From Candidatus Zixiibacteriota bacterium (GTDB taxonomy: Bacteria > Zixibacteria > MSB-5A5 > DG-27), in assembly GCA_030605835.1 (NCBI GenBank), contig JAUWHO010000023.1, positions 265,834 to 329,833 on the forward strand: 64,000 nt of DNA, in the 5' to 3' direction. Made by a program: the position numbers and the translations under genes. Of the stretch, positions 9,273 to 18,892 are shown piece after piece. The notes under the pieces are model-generated. The model made no database searches. It worked only from the letters and a program-made list of their open reading frames with translations, and was not told where the DNA came from. Positions within the stretch are counted from its first letter, which is position 1. Each line of letters starts with the position of its first letter.

Positions 9273-10346
9273 ATGGGGTCTAACAAGCAACCGGCCAAAC
9301 TCATTCTTGAAGACGGCTCTATTTTCCAGGGATATTCCTTTGGTTCTAGAAAAGCCGTAGCGGGGGAGGTTGTCTTTAATACCGGAATGGTCGGCTATCC
9401 GGAAGCTTTGACGGATCCCTCCTACCGAGGGCAAATCCTGGTCTTAACATATCCTTTAATAGGCAATTATGGCGTCCCTGGGGACGAAGTAGAAGACAGC
9501 CTGTTAAAGCATTTCGAATCAGATAAAATACAGGTTCAGGGTTTAATAGTGGCTGACTACCCGGAGGCCTATTCCCACTGGAATGCCAAGAAATCTCTCT
9601 CAGAGTGGCTGCAGGAGCAAAATATCCCCGGAATTGCTGAGATAGATACAAGGCAATTAACCAAGAAATTAAGGGAAAAGGGGACACTTCTGGGAAAGAT
9701 TCTTTATGATGACGAGAATATTGAGCTTGAGGACCCAAACAAAAGAAATCTGGTAGCAGAGGTTAGTGTCGAAGGCCCAATAGAATATCAGAGGGGGAAA
9801 AAGAGAGTTATAATTGTCGATTGCGGGGTGAAGAATAATATTATACGAGCCTTTCTAAGAAGGAATCTATCTGTCATCAGGTGTCCCTGGAATTATGATT
9901 TTCTGAACGAAAAGGTAGATGGCATTGTGATATCGAATGGCCCCGGAGACCCTAAAAAGTGCAAGGAAACGATAGAGAACCTTAGAAGAGCCCTCTCTGA
10001 AAGTATACCGATCCTCGGCATCTGCCTCGGCTCTCAAATTTTAGCTCTGGCGGCAGGTGCGGACACCTACAAGCTGAAGTACGGTCACCGGAGTCAAAAT
10101 CAACCGTGCGTGGAGGTGGGAACGAAACGATGTTATATCACCCCACAAAATCATGGTTATGCCGTTGATTCGGATACATTGCCCCAGGACTGGCGGGAGT
10201 GGTTCTACAACAATAACGACAAAACAAACGAAGGCATAATTCATATATCGAAGCCGTTTTTTGGAACCCAATTTCATCCCGAAGCATCTCCGGGTCCGGA
10301 CGATACCGAATTTCTGTTGGACATGTTTTCCAGGGCGATGAGATGA
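9273..10346 (+). CDS. carA: Carbamoyl-phosphate synthase small (glutaminase) subunit
   Basis: Hydrolyses glutamine and passes ammonia to CarB for carbamoyl phosphate synthesis (pyrimidine and arginine pathways). 357 residues. The N-terminal CPSase small-chain domain (ILEDGSIFQGYSFG, then FNTGMVGYPEALTDPSYRGQ) precedes a class I glutamine amidotransferase domain: nucleophile Cys251 in GICLGSQ, NHGYAVD, and the His/Glu pair in FGTQFHPEASPGP. The elbow reads GICLGSQ, with Ser where His is common. The stop overlaps the carB start in an ATGA junction. Confidence 0.97.
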   Translation: MGSNKQPAKLILEDGSIFQGYSFGSRKAVAGEVVFNTGMVGYPEALTDPSYRGQILVLTYPLIGNYGVPGDEVEDSLLKHFESDKIQVQGLIVADYPEAYSHWNAKKSLSEWLQEQNIPGIAEIDTRQLTKKLREKGTLLGKILYDDENIELEDPNKRNLVAEVSVEGPIEYQRGKKRVIIVDCGVKNNIIRAFLRRNLSVIRCPWNYDFLNEKVDGIVISNGPGDPKKCKETIENLRRALSESIPILGICLGSQILALAAGADTYKLKYGHRSQNQPCVEVGTKRCYITPQNHGYAVDSDTLPQDWREWFYNNNDKTNEGIIHISKPFFGTQFHPEASPGPDDTEFLLDMFSRAMR

Positions 10347-13300
10347 TAAATGAAAAACGATTGAAATTGAGGAAGGTTCTGATCCTGGGATCGGGGGCAA
10401 TACGGATAGGACAGGCGGGCGAGTTTGACTATTCCGGCAGTCAAGCGATTAAGGCCATGAAGGAGGAGGGGATTGAAACCGTCCTGGTCAATCCCAATAT
10501 CGCAACTATCCAAACCTCCGATTATCTCGCAGACAAAGTCTATTTTCTGCCGATTGACGCGCCTTTCGTAGAGAAAGTTATTAAGAAAGAAAGGCCGGAT
10601 GGGATATTACTTGGTTTCGGTGGGCAGACCGCCCTCAATGTGGGTGTCGAATTAGCTGAAAAGAACGTTTTCAAAAACCATGATGTAGAAGTTCTGGGAA
10701 CCCCTATAGAGGCCATCCTGAATACTGAGGACCGGGATCTATTCGTAAAGAAAATAAAAGAGATCAATCTCCTCGTTCCGAAAAGCGAAGCGGTGTCGAG
10801 TGTGGAGGAGGCAGCCAAGGCCGCCGAGAGAATCGGTTACCCGGTAATGTGCAGAATAGCATATGCCTTAGGTGGTTTAGGTTCGGGCGTAGTCTATGAC
10901 AAAGAGCAACTAGTCGCGCTGACGAAAAAGGCCTTTTCCTTCACAAAGCAAATCTTGATAGAGGAATACTTCGGTGGTTGGAAGGAGATTGAATATGAGG
11001 TCGTAAGGGACAGTTGCGACAACTGCATCGTGGTTTGCTCCATGGAGAATGTTGACCCCATGGGGATTCACACCGGTGAAAGTATAGTCGTTGCCCCGGT
11101 GCAGACTTTAACCGCTCCCGAAAATTTTAAATTGAGGGCTCTGTCAATAAAGGTGATAAGACACCTCGGTATCGTTGGTGAGTGTAACATCCAGTTTGCC
11201 TTAGATCCTCAATCAGAAGATTACAGAATAATAGAGGTTAATGGCAGATTGAGCAGAAGCTCTGCTTTGGCTTCTAAAGCCACCGGCTACCCGTTGGCTT
11301 TCATAGCTACGAAGTTGGCTTTAGGTTACAGTCTGACTGAGCTGAGAAATATTATAACTGAGGAGACCTCGGCCTGTTTTGAGCCAGCCTTAGACTACGT
11401 TGTTCTCAAATATCCTCGATGGGACCTGCAGAAGTTCAGGGGAGTCAGTCTCAGTCTCGGTTCTGAGATGAAGTCGGTGGGGGAGGTGATGGCCATTGCC
11501 AGGGGTTATGAGGAGGCGCTTCAAAAGGCGATTCGGATGTTGGATGTTGGCATGAATGGCCTTGTTTGTAACGACATCCAGTTCAATGATCTCGAAAGCG
11601 AGCTCAAAGAGCCCACCGACAAAAGGATGTTTGCGATCGCGGAGGCCATCAGAAGGGGATACTCTATTGATAGAATATACGAGCTATCTAAGGTTGATCC
11701 CTGGTTTTTGCACAAGATGAAGAACATTGTCGAGGTGGAAGACAAGCTCAGGTCCTATAAACTTGAAGATCTGCCCGTGACTGAGTTGAAGCAGGCAAAG
11801 CAAAAAGGGTTTTCCGATTTGCAGATAGCTATGTTGACAGGGTCAAGCGAGAAGGAGGTTCGAGAGGCGAGGAAAAAAGAGGGCATACTCCCCCGTGTGA
11901 AGCAGATAGATACTCTGGCGGCAGAGTATCCCGCAAGGACCAACTATCTATATCTGACATACAATGGTTCGGAAGATGACCTCGATTTCGAAGAGGAGAA
12001 CAAAGTCGTGGTCTTGGGCGGTGGTGCCTATAGGATTGGTTCCTCCGTGGAGTTTGATTGGTGCTGTGTTAATGCTGTGATAGCGCTCAAGGACCTGAGT
12101 TATCCCACTATAATGATAAACTGCAATCCGGAAACGGTCAGTACCGACTACGACATTTGCGATAAACTCTATTTCGAGGAGCTTTCTTTTGAAAGGATCT
12201 TAGACATCTGCGAAAAAGAAAACCCTCTGGGGGTCATGATCTCGATGGGAGGGCAGATACCGAATAGTCTCGCTTTGCCGCTGCACCATGCCGGAGTCCC
12301 AATACTTGGAACCTCACCTGTTAGTATCGATGGAGCTGAAGATCGGCATAAATTTTCGCAACTACTGGATAGACTGGGAGTGGATCAGCCGCAGTGGAAA
12401 GAACTGACCAGTATAAAGGAAGCCGAGGAGTTTGCCAGCAGGGTTGGCTACCCGGTCTTGGTTAGACCCAGCTACGTTCTCAGCGGCGTAGCTATGAGTA
12501 TCGCCCTGGGTAAAGAGGAATTACGCCAATATCTCAAAAAGGCCTCCCAGGTCAGCAAAGAGCACCCGGTTGTCATCTCCAAATTCATAACCGGGGCCAA
12601 AGAGATAGAAATCGATGCGGTTGCCAAGCGGGGAGACCTTTACTGTTATGCTATCTCTGAGCACGTCGAGAACGCCGGCGTTCATTCCGGGGATGCTACC
12701 ATGGTGTTGCCACCGCAGAGGACTTACCTGGAGACGATGCGAAGAATCAAAGCAATCGCGGGGAAAATTGCGGAAGCATTGAACATAACTGGTCCTTTCA
12801 ATATTCAGTTCATAGCCAAGGACAATGAGGTCAAAGTTATTGAGTGTAACTTGCGGGCCTCCCGGAGCTTCCCCTTTGTGTCCAAGGTTTTCAGGATAAA
12901 CTTCGTGGATTTAGCCACCAGGATTAGCATGGGCAAGCCCGTTCCGCGAATTGATAGGTCTTCTTTCGATTTGGACTATGTCGGAGTGAAGGCCCCCCAG
13001 TTTTCCTTCACAAGATTGAAAGGCTCCGACCCCGTCTTAGGTGTGGAAATGGCCTCTACCGGCGAGGTTGCCTGCCTAGGAGATGATTTTAACGAGGCCT
13101 TTCTGAAGAGCCTTGTCTCCGTGGGCTTTAAACTGCCAAGAAAAACGATTTTGCTATCCACGGGACCGATAGATAGCAAGGCAGAGTTTCTGGAGGCCAG
13201 TAGAACACTGGCTGAGATGGGGTTTAAATTCTACGCTACCAGGGGGACCGCCGATTTTATGGAGACAAATGGCATTAAGGCGGAGGTTCTGCACTGGCCG

Positions 13301-13543
13301 TTGGAGAAAAGAGAACCAAATGTCCTGAGTTATATTGCTGAGGGGAGGGTTGACCTGATCATAAATATACCCAAGAATATTGAAAAAGAAGAGCTTGATA
13401 ATGATTATCTCATCAGGCGAAAGGCAGTTGACTTTGATGTCCCTTTGATCACAAATTTGCAGTTTGCGAAGAGGTTCGTCGAGGCGATGTCTAAGGCCTC
13501 GCTTGAAAACCTGAAAGTCAAAAGTTGGGATGAATATAATTAG
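10343..13543 (+). CDS. carB: Carbamoyl-phosphate synthase large subunit
   Basis: 1066 residues, the expected length. Two tandem ATP-grasp halves are visible: the first with LILGSGAIRIGQAGEFDYSG at the N-terminus and a NVDPMGIHTGESIVVAP stretch about residue 240, the second beginning near residue 555 with VVVLGGGAYRIGSSVEFDW and containing GVHSGDATMVLPP. The C-terminal MGS-like allosteric domain (ILLSTGPIDSKAEFLEASRTL, ATRGTADF) is present and ends in a normal tail. Translation is coupled to carA by a 4-base overlap. Confidence 0.97.
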   Translation: MINEKRLKLRKVLILGSGAIRIGQAGEFDYSGSQAIKAMKEEGIETVLVNPNIATIQTSDYLADKVYFLPIDAPFVEKVIKKERPDGILLGFGGQTALNVGVELAEKNVFKNHDVEVLGTPIEAILNTEDRDLFVKKIKEINLLVPKSEAVSSVEEAAKAAERIGYPVMCRIAYALGGLGSGVVYDKEQLVALTKKAFSFTKQILIEEYFGGWKEIEYEVVRDSCDNCIVVCSMENVDPMGIHTGESIVVAPVQTLTAPENFKLRALSIKVIRHLGIVGECNIQFALDPQSEDYRIIEVNGRLSRSSALASKATGYPLAFIATKLALGYSLTELRNIITEETSACFEPALDYVVLKYPRWDLQKFRGVSLSLGSEMKSVGEVMAIARGYEEALQKAIRMLDVGMNGLVCNDIQFNDLESELKEPTDKRMFAIAEAIRRGYSIDRIYELSKVDPWFLHKMKNIVEVEDKLRSYKLEDLPVTELKQAKQKGFSDLQIAMLTGSSEKEVREARKKEGILPRVKQIDTLAAEYPARTNYLYLTYNGSEDDLDFEEENKVVVLGGGAYRIGSSVEFDWCCVNAVIALKDLSYPTIMINCNPETVSTDYDICDKLYFEELSFERILDICEKENPLGVMISMGGQIPNSLALPLHHAGVPILGTSPVSIDGAEDRHKFSQLLDRLGVDQPQWKELTSIKEAEEFASRVGYPVLVRPSYVLSGVAMSIALGKEELRQYLKKASQVSKEHPVVISKFITGAKEIEIDAVAKRGDLYCYAISEHVENAGVHSGDATMVLPPQRTYLETMRRIKAIAGKIAEALNITGPFNIQFIAKDNEVKVIECNLRASRSFPFVSKVFRINFVDLATRISMGKPVPRIDRSSFDLDYVGVKAPQFSFTRLKGSDPVLGVEMASTGEVACLGDDFNEAFLKSLVSVGFKLPRKTILLSTGPIDSKAEFLEASRTLAEMGFKFYATRGTADFMETNGIKAEVLHWPLEKREPNVLSYIAEGRVDLIINIPKNIEKEELDNDYLIRRKAVDFDVPLITNLQFAKRFVEAMSKASLENLKVKSWDEYN

Positions 13544-13661
13544 CTCTCGACCGATATCCGCATCCCGGGAGTAATTCGCACGGCACCACCTAGTAGGCCA
13601 CCTTCGCGATGGATCGCCATCAGCCGGTATGCGCTAGCCTGCTTTGATGGACGGAGATAAG

Positions 13662-14132
13662 ATGACAGACGGCTTGAAGTTCATCAGCTATTGTGGCCTC
13701 CACTGCAATCTCTGCGCTCAACGTGGACGTATCCCTTCTCAGGCTGTTTCTCTCAGGGGATCAATGGTCAAAGAGGATTACGAGTTCTGGGGCAAAGAAA
13801 TCCCTGGCTTCAACGACTTCTGGAAGCTCTTGACCAATCTCTGCGATCCCGACAAAACCTGCCCCGGCTGTCGGCAGGATGGCGGTCCCCCATTCTGTTC
13901 CATCCGGAAGTGCGCCCGTGAACGTAAAATCGACCTTTGCGTCTTTTGTGAGGAATATCGCTGCAAACGGGTGTTTGAGATTGCGAGAGGTTATCCCACT
14001 CTTCTTGCAGATGGAAAGAGAATAAAAGAGATTGGAATTGAGGCCTGGGTTCAGGAACAGGAGGAGCGGGCTCAGACCGGTTTCGCCTACGTTGATATCC
14101 GCTGCTATCCCTATGAGGTTCCTAAAGACTGA
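13662..14132 (+). CDS. DUF3795-family cysteine-rich protein
   Basis: About 156 residues, starting at the ATG at 13662, chosen because GGAG lies six to seven bases upstream (an in-frame TTG/ATG pair at 13644/13647 has none). The N-terminal CGLHCNLC pair and the later CPGCR, CSIRKCA and CVFCEEYRC clusters are the hallmark of DUF3795 proteins, which are believed to bind zinc or another metal. Function unknown. Monocistronic or loosely grouped with the following AHSA1 gene (27-base gap). Confidence 0.8.
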   Translation: MTDGLKFISYCGLHCNLCAQRGRIPSQAVSLRGSMVKEDYEFWGKEIPGFNDFWKLLTNLCDPDKTCPGCRQDGGPPFCSIRKCARERKIDLCVFCEEYRCKRVFEIARGYPTLLADGKRIKEIGIEAWVQEQEERAQTGFAYVDIRCYPYEVPKD

Positions 14133-14159
14133 GGAGCGCGCTAATCGAGAAGGAAAAAC

Positions 14160-14618
14160 ATGGACAAGGTTATCTACCATCTGACTACCCTAAAGTGCTC
14201 CCCGGAGAAAGCCTTCGAAATGTTCACTGTGAATGAACATCTGGAGAGATGGCTAACAGAGGCGGCTTATGTGGAACCTGATGTGGGCGGAAAATACGAA
14301 CTCTTTTGGAACCCCGAAGACAGGGAGAACGACAGCACTATTGGATGCAAGATATTGGCTCTTCGACCAAACAGACTTCTCTCCTTTGAGTGGAAAGGAC
14401 CGAAACAATTCAAGCACTTCATGAACGAGATCAGGCCTCTCACAAATGTGGTCGTATCCTTTATCCCCTCTCCAGAAGGAACTGAAGTGCACCTACTACA
14501 TACCGGCTGGAGAGATACACCGGAGTGGGAAGAGGCAAGAGAGTGGTTTGACAAGTCCTGGAGAATGGCTCTCACCGAGCTTGACAAATACGTGACCGGA
14601 CGGGAAGGCGCAAGATGA
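14160..14618 (+). CDS. SRPBCC/AHSA1-domain protein
   Basis: 152 residues of the activator-of-Hsp90-homolog (AHSA1) type START-like fold: a beta-rich N-terminus with PEKAFEMFTVNEHLERWLTEAAYVEP, the GGKYELFWNP strand, an RLLSFEWKGP segment and the C-terminal long helix preceded by HTGWRDTPEWEEAREWFD and ending MALTELDKYV. Proteins of this fold bind hydrophobic ligands; the specific ligand is not evident. AAGGA lies upstream of the ATG. Confidence 0.85.
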   Translation: MDKVIYHLTTLKCSPEKAFEMFTVNEHLERWLTEAAYVEPDVGGKYELFWNPEDRENDSTIGCKILALRPNRLLSFEWKGPKQFKHFMNEIRPLTNVVVSFIPSPEGTEVHLLHTGWRDTPEWEEAREWFDKSWRMALTELDKYVTGREGAR

Positions 14619-14699
14619 TGCCAGGACTCACTTCCTCCCGGTCGCCGCGGAACCCAGAATTTCAACCGAAACGCCCATTGGATCAGCTGTGGAGCAAAG

Positions 14700-15785
14700 A
14701 TGAAGATTGGAATGATCTGCCTTTGGAATGCCGCCAACGGGCCTTCCATTCACGCCGAATTGGTGGGGAGGGCTTGGGTGAGGTTGGGTCACCAGCTCAG
14801 GGTATTTTCCCCTCAAAAGCACCCTGATGCCAGGCCCACCTTTCAAAAAGACGAAGATTTCGTAATCCGGCACTTCACCGTCGATGAGGTCATACCGGTC
14901 ACCCGTGCCACTCACTTCGATCCCTCTCCACTGTTGGATGAAGAATACGATGTCTTCGTTGCTCAAAATGTGGAGAGACTACCAGCCGAAAAATTACTTG
15001 AGGTCTTTCCCAAGATTAAGGAAAGAGCCGTTACCGTTCAAGTGGTCCACGAGGGCAGAGCCCCGGAAGACCCCCTTTACCACAAGTTCGACTGGGATGC
15101 GACCGTCTGTTTCGATCAGAGATACAAAGACTACCTGGTCAAATCCTTCCCCGCTGAGAGAATCCATATGATTCCCTATCCATACCATGATCTCCAGCTC
15201 GGTCATAAGGAGAAAGCGCGAAGGAAGCTGGGGCTTCCATTGGATGAGAAGATCGTATTCTCCTTTGGCTTCAGGCCCAAAGATGTCGTCAGTGTCTTGC
15301 CCGCTCTGAAAGAGGTGGCCAAAAAATATCCTTTGAGGTATCTGATCATCGCCAATCCCGAAAGCGATGTTGATGAGTTGCACGAGGCGAAAAAGAAGTA
15401 TGACTTTATAGACCTTCAGGTGAGGCCGCTCCCTTTGGAGGAGCTGTATACCTACCTGCACGCCTCCGAGGCCTTGCTCATTCACCGGGAGTCCTCGCAG
15501 AAATACAAGGCGGTCGTGTCCAGCTCGGTGTGCCAGCTCTTAGGTTCCGGTTGTCCGATTCTTTTTCACGAGTCGAATTTCGTGGAGCTACATGGAGATG
15601 AGATTGTGAAATATCGAGATTTTGAGGACCTGAAAGCCAAGCTCGCTGGCCTGTTCGAAGGCAAATTCGACCTCAAAAGTGTAAAGGCTTTTCTAGAAGA
15701 GCACAATGCTGAAAAGATCGCCGGAAGGTTCCTGCGGTTATTCGAAGAGTTGATGAATACTCGAAAAGAGGCAAGAAGGTTATGA
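14700..15785 (+). CDS. Glycosyltransferase (GT4-like)
   Basis: 361 residues, GT-B-like. The N-terminus MKIGMICLWNAANGPSIHAELV is a Rossmann start with a donor loop. The middle contains PYPYHDLQLGHKEKARRKLGL and VFSFGFRPKDVVSVLPALKEVAKKYP, and the second half has an LIIANPES strand and an EALLIHRESS segment in place of the usual GT4 E-x7-E region. Cytoplasmic, transferring a nucleotide-sugar-derived residue. It shares a 4-base ATGA overlap with the GH130 gene, so the two are expected to act on related glycans. Acceptor and donor unknown. Confidence 0.75.
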   Translation: MKIGMICLWNAANGPSIHAELVGRAWVRLGHQLRVFSPQKHPDARPTFQKDEDFVIRHFTVDEVIPVTRATHFDPSPLLDEEYDVFVAQNVERLPAEKLLEVFPKIKERAVTVQVVHEGRAPEDPLYHKFDWDATVCFDQRYKDYLVKSFPAERIHMIPYPYHDLQLGHKEKARRKLGLPLDEKIVFSFGFRPKDVVSVLPALKEVAKKYPLRYLIIANPESDVDELHEAKKKYDFIDLQVRPLPLEELYTYLHASEALLIHRESSQKYKAVVSSSVCQLLGSGCPILFHESNFVELHGDEIVKYRDFEDLKAKLAGLFEGKFDLKSVKAFLEEHNAEKIAGRFLRLFEELMNTRKEARRL

Positions 15786-16966
15786 CCTCTATATTGGATC
15801 GCAGCGTTCAAAAGCTGGGTGACGGGGAAGTCCTCTCGCTTGACTCCGGAGAGACAATCTTCAGGCTGGATTCCTTTGAAGATAATCCAGTCGTGAAGCC
15901 TCAAGAACTCGGGCTCACCTGGCAGGAGAACGGCGAGCTCAAGACTGGGGCGGTATTCAACGGCGGGGCGGAACTGCTTGGGGATAAGGTCATCCTGATG
16001 CCAAGATGCCACCAGCGCTATCGAAAGGGTAAGTTCTTCGATGAAAAACTCGGAGTCGAGCGCACCTGCCTGGAGAACTATATCTCCGAGGTCTGGCCCC
16101 TGGTGAGCGAGGATGCTATCCACTTCACCAGATTCCGGAACGTGGTTATCCGGGGTGATGGCATCGATCATCGGGACTTCACCTACGGGATAGAGGACAT
16201 CCGCATTGTCAAGTGTGGGACCAGATACCTGCTGGTTGGGTGTGGCAAGGTCAGTCCTCCCTTCAGAGGCGTCGACGCCGACCGCATTGCCGTTTACTCC
16301 ACCGAGGATTTCATAAACATCAGCTATCACGGTATGGTCGAACCTTTCGACTCCCGCAACGCTGTCCCCTTCTCCGAGTCGGTTAAGGGGGAGCACCATA
16401 TCCTTCTGCGTTTCAATCCTAACATCCACCTGGCCAGTCTTGAAGCCGGCATAGAGCAACTGCTGAATCCACGCCCGCATACGGAGCTCTGGAATAAGCT
16501 CTATGCCCAACGGAGCCAAACTCTGCTCTTAGAGGTTGGGCACTACCCACATGAGAAGGAGAAAATCGGCCCCAGCACCCAGGTGATCAAAACCAAGGAG
16601 GGCTGGCTGCTCATCTATCATGCCGTCGGTGAGATAAGGGCTGATATCTGTGACGCCTACGGGTTGGCGGAGAAGATCGAGAGAGGATACTCCGTGTGCG
16701 CCGCCCTTTTGGATCTGGAGGAACCAAGAAGGGTTCTTTGTCGCACCAGAAATCCCATATACATTCCTTCACATCCTTACGAACTACAGGGTAATGATGA
16801 GTATCCGCTGGACGTGCCCAACGTCGTCTTTCCAGTAGGTGCTATCGTTCGAGGAGACAAGCTGATCATATACGCCGGAGCGGGTGATAAATACGTTAGC
16901 CTTCTAAGTTGCAACCTTGATAGCCTGGTTGGCTATCTCCGGGAGTATTGCAGCACCAATGGATAG
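15782..16966 (+). CDS. GH130-family glycoside phosphorylase/hydrolase
   Basis: 394 residues with a five-bladed propeller-like layout of family GH130, most of whose characterised members are beta-mannoside phosphorylases. Indicators: NPVVKPQ near residue 36, FNGGAELLGDKVILMPR, the GIEDIRI segment corresponding to the catalytic E-D-P-R-I region (Pro replaced by Ile here), GPSTQVIKTKEGWLLIYHAVG, and the closing VVFPVGAIVRGDKLIIYAGAGDKYVSL. Translation is coupled to the upstream glycosyltransferase. Likely releases or transfers a sugar 1-phosphate from a mannose-containing oligosaccharide; exact linkage unknown. Confidence 0.85.
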   Translation: MTSILDRSVQKLGDGEVLSLDSGETIFRLDSFEDNPVVKPQELGLTWQENGELKTGAVFNGGAELLGDKVILMPRCHQRYRKGKFFDEKLGVERTCLENYISEVWPLVSEDAIHFTRFRNVVIRGDGIDHRDFTYGIEDIRIVKCGTRYLLVGCGKVSPPFRGVDADRIAVYSTEDFINISYHGMVEPFDSRNAVPFSESVKGEHHILLRFNPNIHLASLEAGIEQLLNPRPHTELWNKLYAQRSQTLLLEVGHYPHEKEKIGPSTQVIKTKEGWLLIYHAVGEIRADICDAYGLAEKIERGYSVCAALLDLEEPRRVLCRTRNPIYIPSHPYELQGNDEYPLDVPNVVFPVGAIVRGDKLIIYAGAGDKYVSLLSCNLDSLVGYLREYCSTNG

Positions 16967-17011
16967 AAACCGTCATGGATTAGGCTCATTGTTCTCGGAT
17001 CCGAGGCTACC

Positions 17012-17368
17012 ATGTTACTTTTAGCCGTGATTATCGGCGCCGTAGTGATGGCAATCCTGTCCTCCATCCCTGTATTGGGACCTCTTCTCGCCGGCTTTGT
17101 GGCCGGCCTGATTGCAGGTGGAATAGGGAGGGGCTTATTAGCTGGTTTCCTCAGCGGAACCATTGGTGGTATAATCGCTGTGATTGTTTTTGCAGGGGTT
17201 GGTGGAATATTCGGAGGCCTTCTGGCGGGGGCACCGGGTGCGGCCGTGGGTGGAATTTCGGGGGCAGTGCTTGGAGGAGGCATTCTTCTTTCAACGCTCT
17301 ATTTTGGCTTTCTCGGACTGGTGGGCGGCGCCTTCGGCGGGCTTCTCAGGCCCAGGAGAAGACGATAG
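17012..17368 (+). CDS. Glycine/alanine-rich hydrophobic membrane protein (DUF5518-like)
   Basis: 118 residues made almost entirely of Gly, Ala, Leu, Ile and Val, with four hydrophobic stretches separated by Gly-rich turns and ending in LLRPRRRR. Such small multi-pass proteins (DUF5518 and relatives) have no assigned function. GAGG precedes the ATG by about seven bases. The Arg-rich C-terminus fits the positive-inside rule for a cytoplasmic tail. Confidence 0.65.
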   Translation: MLLLAVIIGAVVMAILSSIPVLGPLLAGFVAGLIAGGIGRGLLAGFLSGTIGGIIAVIVFAGVGGIFGGLLAGAPGAAVGGISGAVLGGGILLSTLYFGFLGLVGGAFGGLLRPRRRR

Positions 17369-17435
17369 AGGAAGGGCACCCGACGAAGCCAGAAACGTTA
17401 GGTGGAATTTGAGCCCTGAGAAAGGAGAGTAGACG

Positions 17436-17906
17436 GTGGCTGAACTAACATTCGACAAGCTCCAAGGGGACAACTTCACGGTGGCTCATATCGGCAAATG
17501 GGCCGATCTAGACAGGTATGCTTTCCAGCATCCGAAGCTGCCGACGCCACATCCTGGGAAGTTGTTCCTGAAAAAAGAACTGAAACTCACGGGGATGGAA
17601 GTTTCGCTTAATAAGTTGCCACCGGGAACTCAAATGCCCTTCTATCATAAGCATCAAGAGAATGAAGAACTCTACCTTTTCATTAAGGGGACAGGCCAGT
17701 TCCAAATAGATAGCCAGATCGTAGATGTTCGAGAGGGGTCAGTAATTCGGGTTGGCTGTAACGGTGTGAGGATATGGCGCAACAACTCTTCGGAAGATCT
17801 CTATTTCGTTGTCATCCAGGCCAAGGCACAAAGCTTCGCCGGAGAAGACATCTCAGATGGGATAGGAGTTGAGGGCCCCGTTGAGTGGCCCGACCCGGAG
17901 AAGTGA
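17436..17906 (+). CDS. Cupin-domain protein
   Basis: 156 residues starting at GTG with AAAGGAG upstream. The cupin motif 1 is seen at PFYHKHQENEELYLFIKGTGQF (His/His/Glu metal ligands near residues 68-76) and motif 2 at EGSVIRVGCNGVRIWRNNS, in which the usual motif-2 His is replaced (Gly-Val-Arg), so metal binding may be altered. Ends in a Pro/Asp-rich tail. Function unknown; cupins of this size often serve as small-molecule binding or isomerase domains. Confidence 0.8.
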   Translation: MAELTFDKLQGDNFTVAHIGKWADLDRYAFQHPKLPTPHPGKLFLKKELKLTGMEVSLNKLPPGTQMPFYHKHQENEELYLFIKGTGQFQIDSQIVDVREGSVIRVGCNGVRIWRNNSSEDLYFVVIQAKAQSFAGEDISDGIGVEGPVEWPDPEK

Positions 17907-17988
17907 GAAAAAAGTCAATGGGGTCGCTCTGATGTCTTTGGTGCTTCGCAAAGCTCGGAAACATCGAGGCAGACGGTAGGCAATTGAG

Positions 17989-18627
17989 ATGAAAGAAGAA
18001 AACCAGCAGTTAATTAAGAGGTTGGATGAAAACAACATCTCCGCCTTCTACGTAAAAAACAGCAGGGAGGCCTTCGAGAAGGTCATGTCAATGATACCTG
18101 AAGGCAGTGTCGTCGGATTCGGCGACTCCCTTACTTTAAAGCAGATAGGTGTGCTCGATGCGTTAGAGAAGGGTAACTACACTTTCCTGAATCCATGGAA
18201 ACCCGGAATCACTGTTGAAGAGAATATCAAGCTTAAGAAGCGGGCTTTAACCTCAGACGTATTCCTGACGGGCACCAACGCGTTGACCTTAGACGGCAAA
18301 ATCGTTAACGTCGACGGACACGGGAACCGCGTGGCCGCCATGCTCTTCGGCCCCAACAAGGTTATCATAGTAGCGGGAGTTAACAAGATTGTCGCAAACC
18401 TCGAGGAAGCGTTAAAGAAGATCAGGGACAACACCGCTCCACTGAACGTTAAACAGCACCCGGAGTTTGAGCCGATGCCGCCGTGCGGCATAACAGGCGT
18501 ATGCAGTGACTGCTCTTCACCATGGAGGATCTGTAATAAAACGGTCATAATAGAGAGGGAATACAACAACAGCAAATACAAACCAATCATAACAGTGATA
18601 ATAGTCGGCGAAGAGCTCGGGATCTAA
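17989..18627 (+). CDS. LUD-domain protein (LutC/DUF162 family)
   Basis: 212 residues, LUD fold (lactate utilisation domain). Characteristic stretches: EGSVVGFGDSLTLKQIGVLDAL near residue 38, FLTGTNALTLDGKIVNVDGHGNRVAAMLFGP in the middle, and VIIVAGVNKIV. A Cys-rich segment near the C-terminus (PPCGITGVCSDCSSPWRICN) is found in the subset lacking lutAB partners and suggests metal or thiol chemistry. No LutA/LutB genes are adjacent, so a lactate role is not supported. RBS upstream is weak. Confidence 0.85.
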   Translation: MKEENQQLIKRLDENNISAFYVKNSREAFEKVMSMIPEGSVVGFGDSLTLKQIGVLDALEKGNYTFLNPWKPGITVEENIKLKKRALTSDVFLTGTNALTLDGKIVNVDGHGNRVAAMLFGPNKVIIVAGVNKIVANLEEALKKIRDNTAPLNVKQHPEFEPMPPCGITGVCSDCSSPWRICNKTVIIEREYNNSKYKPIITVIIVGEELGI

Positions 18628-18677
18628 TATATTGCTACTACCCATCACTGGGAGTGGGGCTAGAGTCTTCTTTCAAT

Positions 18678-18762
18678 GTTGCGTCAGGGCCGAAGTCCCG
18701 CTTATGGCGGGACGTGTCTCGGCGCTAAGCCTGTCGTCACTCACTTTGCTCCGGTGCCGACA
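18678..18762 (+). repeat. Dispersed palindromic repeat (copy 2)
   Basis: Begins GTTGCGTCAGGGCCGAAG and contains the inverted pair TCCCGC / GCGGGA, then an AGCCTGTCG / GTGCCGACA pair. Similar in order and content to the copy at 21869-21986. Falls in the gap between the LUD and methyltransferase genes. Confidence 0.65.
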
Positions 18763-18892
18763 CTGGCAAAGGGAAAAAAGCCTGTCTGGAACTTTGAGTT
18801 TGGGAAAATGGTTAACTTTTTGCAGATTATAAGTACTCAGCATTTAGATACTAAGATGTTAGCTGAATTACCATTAGAATTGAAGGCAGATC

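Noticed and set aside
15566-16519. 317-codon minus-strand frame opposite the GH130 gene
   Set aside because: Antisense shadow of the glycosyltransferase and GH130 genes without a ribosome binding site.
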